DNA of 64,000 bases from Lysobacter sp. M2-1 (lineage in GTDB: Bacteria; Pseudomonadota; Gammaproteobacteria; Xanthomonadales; Xanthomonadaceae). The stretch is from the NCBI RefSeq assembly GCF_022662495.1, contig NZ_JAKPBU010000001.1, positions 1,488,001 to 1,552,000 of the forward strand, read 5' to 3'. Of this stretch, positions 59,449 to 64,000 are shown piece after piece (within the stretch, counting starts at the first letter, position 1; each line of letters opens with the position of its first letter). Under the pieces are notes generated by a model, which had not been told where the DNA came from, did no database searches, and saw nothing but the letters and a program-made list of their open reading frames with translations. A program made the translations under genes and the position numbers.

Positions 59449-62229
59449 TCAGTCGTCCCGCGCGCCGGCGGTGAAGACGTAGCGTCCCGATCCGACGTCG
59501 ATCGCCACGGCATCGCCATCCATCGTGGCCGAATGCACGCCGTTGGCGGCGTCGAGCGGAACGCCGGACTCGCGTACCACCGCGGCGCTGGCGGCCGGAA
59601 TCCGAACGGTCGCCGTCGTTCCCACCGGCACCTGCGCTACCAGCTGCAGTCCCCTGGCCGTGCGCTGCCAGCTGCACGACACCGCGCCGTAGGGCGTGGA
59701 CAGCGAGGCGCGCGCCGATGCCAGCTGGCCGGTGAGCCGCGGCGCGATCGAGATCCTGCGCCAGCCCGCGCGCTCGTCCGGCCGGATGCCGGCGACGTCG
59801 TGGTAGAACCAGTCGTCGATCGTGCCCAGGAAGTAGTGCCCGCGCGAGCGCGCCTCGCGCGCCCAGTGTTCCCACATGGTGGTTGCGCCGTTGGCGAGCT
59901 TGTAACCCCAGCTCGGGTAGCTGGTCTGCACCGCGAGCGCGTAGGCAAGGTCGGCATGGCCGTATCGGGTGAGGACCGGCAGCAGGTACTTGGTGCCGAG
60001 GGCGCCGGTATTGAGATGGGTGCTCTTGGCACGCACGTCGGCGGCGATGCTGTCGGCGACCCGCTGGGCGGCCGCCGCGTCCGGCGCCAGCTCGAACGCG
60101 AGCGCCAGCACGTTGTGCGTCTGGCGGTAGCCGCGATCGCCGGTGCCGCGGTAGTGGCCGGTTTCGGGATCGAGGAACTCGGCATTGAACGCGGCTTTGA
60201 CGATCCGCGCCCGTGCCGCGAAACCGGCGGCATCGGCGGAACGGCTGCGCACTTCGGCGATGCGTTCCATCGTGCGCAACATCCGGTAGAGAAAAGCGGT
60301 TGCGGAAACGCGGGTGTCCTCGGGCGCATTTCCGCCCGCGGGGCTCGCCTCGGGGCTGACCCAGTCGCCCAGGCGTGAGTCGGCGATGCCACCCGGAGAG
60401 CGCGCATACTCCAGGTCGACATAGGCCTTCATGCCGTCGTAGTGCGTATCGAGCACCCGCCGGTCGCCCTGGTACTGGTAGAGCCACCAGGGAATGAGCA
60501 CGTAGGCCGAGTGCCAGGGCGGCGCGATGCCCCAGTCGCCCCAGTCCGCAGAACTGGGCGCGATCACCATCGGCGCTCCGTCCGCGCGACGACTGTCGTG
60601 GACATCGCGCATCCATTTCGCAAACAGCTCGCCGGTGTCGAGATTCATCAGGAACATCTCGGCGCCCAGAGCCGCATCGCCGGTCCAGCCGTTCTTCTCG
60701 AACATCGGCGTATCGGTGGGAATGCCGTGCAGGTTGTTGTACAGCGTGCGCACCACCGCTTCGTGCGTGGCGTTCATCACCGGCTCGGCGCTGGTGAACG
60801 ACCCGGTGCGCGCGGCGGCGGTATGCACGACCAGTGCCGTGAACGCCGACAGCGGCGGCGCGCCGCCGGGCCAGCCTGTGACCTGGATGTACTGGAACCC
60901 CTTGTACGAGAAACGCGCGTTCCAGCGCTCCGGCGCGCCGGTGCCCGCGAGCACGAACCGGTCGGTCTGGAATCCGGAACCGAATCCGCCGTTGTTGGAC
61001 ACGTCGACCAGGCCCGATGCGAGCAGTTTTTCGCCGTACTGGAACCGGATCGTCGTGCCCGCCGGGCCTTCGGCGACGACGCGCACGTTGCCTGCGATGA
61101 CGCTCGGGAAGCCGATCACATAGGTCCCGGGCACCGGTTCGGCGATCGACGTGGCGGGCAGCTCCTCCGCGATCCGGATAGGCGGCTGGCGCTGGGCGAC
61201 GAGCTCGCCGCGCGGCCCGCCGACCACGCTGGCCGCGGCCCAGCCTGCGTCGTCGAAGGCCGCCGTGCCGTAACCGGGCTGCAGGTGGGCGGCATCGTAG
61301 GTTTCGCCGGCATACAGATCGTCGAACCGGGTGGGACCGTCGTGGATGCGCCAGGTGTCGTCGGACACGACATCCTGGATGCGGCCGTTGGCGTACTCGA
61401 TCCGCAACAGCGCGCGCACCACCGGTTCGTCGTGCCAGGGCGCCTGGTGCCACCGCCACACGTTCGCGCCGGTCATGCCGTAGAACCCGCGGCCGAGTTC
61501 GGCGGCGATCGCATTGCGCCCCTGGGCGAGCCGCGCCGTCAGGTCGACCGCGACGTACTGGACCGTGTCGTCGTAGTCGGTGAACCCGGGCGAGAGCAGA
61601 TCCTGGTTCACGGGTCGGCCGTTGACCCGGAAGTCGGCGTATCCCCCGGCTGCGTAGTACAGCGTGGCCGCGGCGATGTCGCCGTCGATCTCGAACGCGC
61701 GGCGGACCAGCGGCGCAGGCATTGGTGGCGCCGCCGGGGGACGCGCATCCGTGGCGGGCGGACGCCGGTTGCCAATCCAGCGTGCTTCGCCCCAGTCGCC
61801 GTCGTCGAACAGGCCGGTACGGAACCACGACGAAGCACGGGTCACGCCGGCATTGGTCCGCACTTCGACCGTCCACGTATAGCGCGTGCCCGGTGCGAGC
61901 GCAGGCCCGGCGTACTCGACTTCGATGGAAGCATCTCCCGCCACCGCACCCGAGTCCCACTGCGTTCCATCGGGCGCGCTCACGACCAGCCGGTAGGACG
62001 CCTGGCGCACGTCGCGCGCATCCGAGTCGATGACCCACGAGAAGCGCGGCCGCGCCACGTCGATGCCGAGTGGCTCGGCCCTCCTCTCGACCGCGAGCGC
62101 GCGCAGGGCGAGCGATGCCTGACGCGCCGCAGTGGCCGGGAAAACGGCGATGACGAGCGCGAGGCATGCGATCAACTCGCGTAGGCCAGGTGCGATGCGC
62201 TGCGCCGGACTGGGGGCACGTGCGGCCAT
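59449..62229 (-). CDS. Secreted GH78 alpha-L-rhamnosidase
   Basis: 926 residues. Signal peptide (about 1-34), an N-terminal fibronectin-like domain (about 45-140: RPRFSWVIDSDARDVRQASY), a beta-sandwich (about 155-330), a further beta domain, then the (alpha/alpha)6 barrel (about 480-830). The catalytic region has MFEKNGWTGDAALGAEMF (general acid Glu) and YDGMKAYVDLEY. A C-terminal beta domain follows. Cleaves terminal alpha-L-rhamnose from plant glycosides, pectin (rhamnogalacturonan) or bacterial polysaccharide. ATG 62229 starts the signal peptide; the frame is open to 62394. Confidence 0.9.
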   Translation of the reverse strand: MAARAPSPAQRIAPGLRELIACLALVIAVFPATAARQASLALRALAVERRAEPLGIDVARPRFSWVIDSDARDVRQASYRLVVSAPDGTQWDSGAVAGDASIEVEYAGPALAPGTRYTWTVEVRTNAGVTRASSWFRTGLFDDGDWGEARWIGNRRPPATDARPPAAPPMPAPLVRRAFEIDGDIAAATLYYAAGGYADFRVNGRPVNQDLLSPGFTDYDDTVQYVAVDLTARLAQGRNAIAAELGRGFYGMTGANVWRWHQAPWHDEPVVRALLRIEYANGRIQDVVSDDTWRIHDGPTRFDDLYAGETYDAAHLQPGYGTAAFDDAGWAAASVVGGPRGELVAQRQPPIRIAEELPATSIAEPVPGTYVIGFPSVIAGNVRVVAEGPAGTTIRFQYGEKLLASGLVDVSNNGGFGSGFQTDRFVLAGTGAPERWNARFSYKGFQYIQVTGWPGGAPPLSAFTALVVHTAAARTGSFTSAEPVMNATHEAVVRTLYNNLHGIPTDTPMFEKNGWTGDAALGAEMFLMNLDTGELFAKWMRDVHDSRRADGAPMVIAPSSADWGDWGIAPPWHSAYVLIPWWLYQYQGDRRVLDTHYDGMKAYVDLEYARSPGGIADSRLGDWVSPEASPAGGNAPEDTRVSATAFLYRMLRTMERIAEVRSRSADAAGFAARARIVKAAFNAEFLDPETGHYRGTGDRGYRQTHNVLALAFELAPDAAAAQRVADSIAADVRAKSTHLNTGALGTKYLLPVLTRYGHADLAYALAVQTSYPSWGYKLANGATTMWEHWAREARSRGHYFLGTIDDWFYHDVAGIRPDERAGWRRISIAPRLTGQLASARASLSTPYGAVSCSWQRTARGLQLVAQVPVGTTATVRIPAASAAVVRESGVPLDAANGVHSATMDGDAVAIDVGSGRYVFTAGARDD

Positions 62230-62433
62230 GGTATTGGCGATACATGGCTCCGCCCTTGGGATGCGTCTATGCACGATGTCTCCCTCGTTGCCCGTCAATC
62301 GGTCGCGTCTCGGCTCAGCGCAACCGCATGTGTGGTCCATGCCATCTCGCATCTCGGTGGCTGTGCACAGGATTGCATACCGCGCAACGCGCATACCTCG
62401 ACCCGGACAAAACGGGGCGAGGTGAACGCATGC

Positions 62434-63333
62434 TCAGCGCGCGTCTTGTCGTTCTTGGCAGCACGCAGCGGCTTGCGCGAGCAGCCAGGTGCGGAAGGCG
62501 CGGATTTTTTCGCTGGTACGGAGCGTGGTCGGATAGGTCAGCCAGTAATCGCGCTGGTCGCGCACGACCAGTTCGAACGGCTGCAGCAGGCGGCCGGCCG
62601 CGATGTCCTGCTCGAAGAACAGCGGCGAGCTGAGCGCCACGCCGTGCCCGGCGATCGCGGCGGTCACCGCGTGCTGCTCGACGTCCAGCTCGACGCCGGG
62701 TTTCGCGGTGAGGTCGGCGTCCGCCAGGCCCGCGGCGGCGAACCAGGCGCGCCACCAGCGCTCGCGGCCGAAACGCGGCAGCGCCAACATGTCCGCCGGC
62801 GTGCGCAGACGTTCGCGCAGCGCTGGGCTGCACAGCGGGGTGAACAGGCTGGGCAGCAGGAAGTCCGCATCCAGGCCGGGCCACTCGCCGGCGCCGATGC
62901 GGATGCCGACATCGAACTCGCCCCGGTTCAGGTCCACAAGTTCCACTGCGGTGTCCAGCCGCACCGCGAGCCTGGGATGCGCCAGCTGGAACGCGCCCAG
63001 GCGCGGGACCAGCCACGCCGCCGCGATCGTCGGCAGCGCGGTGATCGCCAGCTCGGTTTCCACGCGTTCGATCGCCTGCGCGAACGCCGTGCGCAATTGC
63101 TTGAACGCATCGAGCACGGCGGGCGCCAGCCGGTGCCCGGCCGGCGTGAGCACCACCTGCCGCGGCTGGCGGTGGAACAGACCCAGGCCCAGGCGCTGTT
63201 CCAGCTGCTTGATCTGGTAGCTCACCGCCGCCTGGGTCATGTGCAGCTCGTCCGCGGCCCGGGTGAAGCTGCCCAGCCGGGCCGCGGCCTCGAAGGCACG
63301 GATCGCGGGCAGGGGAGGCAGCACTTTTGACAT
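62434..63333 (-). CDS. LysR-family transcriptional regulator (GcvA-type)
   Basis: 299 residues. Helix-turn-helix near residues 18-40 (LGSFTRAADELHMTQAAVSY) and C-terminal periplasmic-binding-like effector domain (about 95-290). The divergent neighbour (63494) is the usual target for a LysR regulator. ACCTTATTGAT-rich DNA upstream holds the shared promoter. Confidence 0.92.
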   Translation of the reverse strand: MSKVLPPLPAIRAFEAAARLGSFTRAADELHMTQAAVSYQIKQLEQRLGLGLFHRQPRQVVLTPAGHRLAPAVLDAFKQLRTAFAQAIERVETELAITALPTIAAAWLVPRLGAFQLAHPRLAVRLDTAVELVDLNRGEFDVGIRIGAGEWPGLDADFLLPSLFTPLCSPALRERLRTPADMLALPRFGRERWWRAWFAAAGLADADLTAKPGVELDVEQHAVTAAIAGHGVALSSPLFFEQDIAAGRLLQPFELVVRDQRDYWLTYPTTLRTSEKIRAFRTWLLAQAAACCQERQDAR

Positions 63334-63493
63334 AAGGACACCTTATTGATGAGAGATGGATTTCTCGTTGTGTACGTCGCAGCGCGGACCCTAGGATCGC
63401 TGTCATGCAGCGATTTAGCGCCAGACGCGTTCACCACACCCGGCTTGCGGGCGACTATGTGCCAGTAGCCCTGCTAGGGCAAGGCGGCCTGCG
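63334..63493. promoter_or_regulatory. Divergent LysR/LysE promoter region
   Basis: 160 bp between the LysR and LysE starts. A T-N11-A-type LysR box could not be placed with confidence. TTGATGAG near 63350 and CAGCGATTTAGCG near 63410 are AT-richer stretches that could hold the divergent promoters. Confidence 0.35.
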
Positions 63494-64000
63494 ATGAACG
63501 CCGGCTCCGGCCTGCTCTTCGCAATGGCATTGGCGGCGGCGGTCGCCATGCCTGGGCCGAGCACGGCCGCCGCCGTGGCCCGGGTGCTCACGCGTGGCCT
63601 CGGTGGCGCGGTCCGGCTGTGCGCCGGGCTGGTGCTGGGGGAACTGTTCTGGCTGTCGTGCGCCATTCTTGGAGTGGCCGCACTGGCGGACCGCCATCAG
63701 GGCCTGTTCGTGGCGATCCGCTACGCAGGCGTCGCCTACCTGCTGTGGTTGGCATGGAAGCTCTGGCATGCGCCGGCCGTCGCAACCGCTGCGGGCGATC
63801 GCGACGACGCGCGCCTGCCGTTCGCGGGTCTGGCCATCGCCCTGGGCAACCCGAAGACGATGCTGTTCTACGTCGCGCTGCTGCCCGGCATCGTCAGCCT
63901 CGACGACCTGTACTTGCGCGATGCGTTGCTGCTGGGCGCACTCGCGATCTGCGTGGTTGCCGGCGTGCTTGCCGCGTACGTGCTGGCGGCCGAGCGCCTC
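63494..64000 (+). CDS. LysE/RhtB-family amino-acid exporter (partial, runs off the window)
   Basis: 169 codons are visible and the frame is open at the edge, so the protein is incomplete. Four to five transmembrane helices (first about 7-25; PGPSTAAA, then LGELFWLSCAILG, YLLWLAWKLWH). The Pro-Gly-Pro in the first loop and the GNPKTMLFYVALLPG block (about 116-130) are LysE/RhtB signatures. Inner-membrane exporter of an amino acid or similar, likely controlled by the divergent LysR. GCGATG gives the start; the site upstream is weak. Confidence 0.87.
   Translation, partial: MNAGSGLLFAMALAAAVAMPGPSTAAAVARVLTRGLGGAVRLCAGLVLGELFWLSCAILGVAALADRHQGLFVAIRYAGVAYLLWLAWKLWHAPAVATAAGDRDDARLPFAGLAIALGNPKTMLFYVALLPGIVSLDDLYLRDALLLGALAICVVAGVLAAYVLAAERL

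Overview
The window is high-GC DNA from a gammaproteobacterium, most likely the Xanthomonadaceae/Lysobacteraceae (Lysobacter, Luteimonas or a relative). The evidence is the split B12-dependent ribonucleotide reductase (NrdJa/NrdJb), an Ala/Lys-rich histone H1-like protein, a two-PDZ DegQ protease, FecIR-type receptor regulation, and dense families of short intergenic hairpins. Assignments come from reading the translated sequence by eye; no database search was run. I saw no rRNA, tRNA, CRISPR array, prophage block or transposase gene.

Layout. 1-12.8 kb is ordinary core genome: the end of a DUF190 gene, an M17 aminopeptidase, a secreted ChaN/TraB-like protein, a HAD phosphatase, an envelope cluster (AI-2E transporter, a small membrane protein, a holin-like protein, a DUF883/YqjD-like protein), DegQ, then nrdJa, an H1-like gene and nrdJb. 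A terminator ends nrdJb. 12.84-17.5 kb has visibly lower GC and looks acquired: a dGTPase-like HD hydrolase with a tightly linked nucleotidyltransferase (the best candidate here for an undescribed, possibly defensive, two-gene system), then two orphan proteins punctuated by hairpin repeats.

17.5-32.2 kb is a mosaic of small enzymes and repeats: SRPBCC protein, a composite repeat array, alpha/beta hydrolase, PIG-L deacetylase, a LytTR membrane regulator, an M23 peptidase and a GNAT. It is followed by a receptor module: a TonB-dependent receptor with STN signalling domain, an S9 prolyl-oligopeptidase-like enzyme, an ECF sigma factor and a FecR regulator. This resembles the uptake, cleavage and regulation half of proteobacterial lasso-peptide loci, but no precursor or maturation gene is present. 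A near-identical motif precedes both the receptor and the sigma gene. About 310-bp direct repeats, one a truncated copy of an outer-membrane protein gene, flank the roughly 10-kb segment.

32.7-46.7 kb holds a pertactin-type autotransporter with an Asp-Gly repeat linker, a 2OG-Fe(II) oxygenase with a substituted metal ligand, esterases, a hotdog thioesterase, a sterol-desaturase-family hydroxylase, an EF-hand protein, a repeat-rich secreted protein divergent from an OmpR/EnvZ-type two-component system, a VOC protein, a second composite repeat array and an SdpR/SdpI-like pair. 46.8-64 kb holds NTF2-like proteins, an SDR, a quinone-reductase-like dehydrogenase behind a TetR gene, a methyltransferase, a cytosolic AmiC-like binding protein next to an arginase-family enzyme, a Tat-exported GxGYxYP protein, an exported amidohydrolase, a GST, a GH78 alpha-L-rhamnosidase, and a LysR regulator divergent from a LysE exporter cut by the window end.
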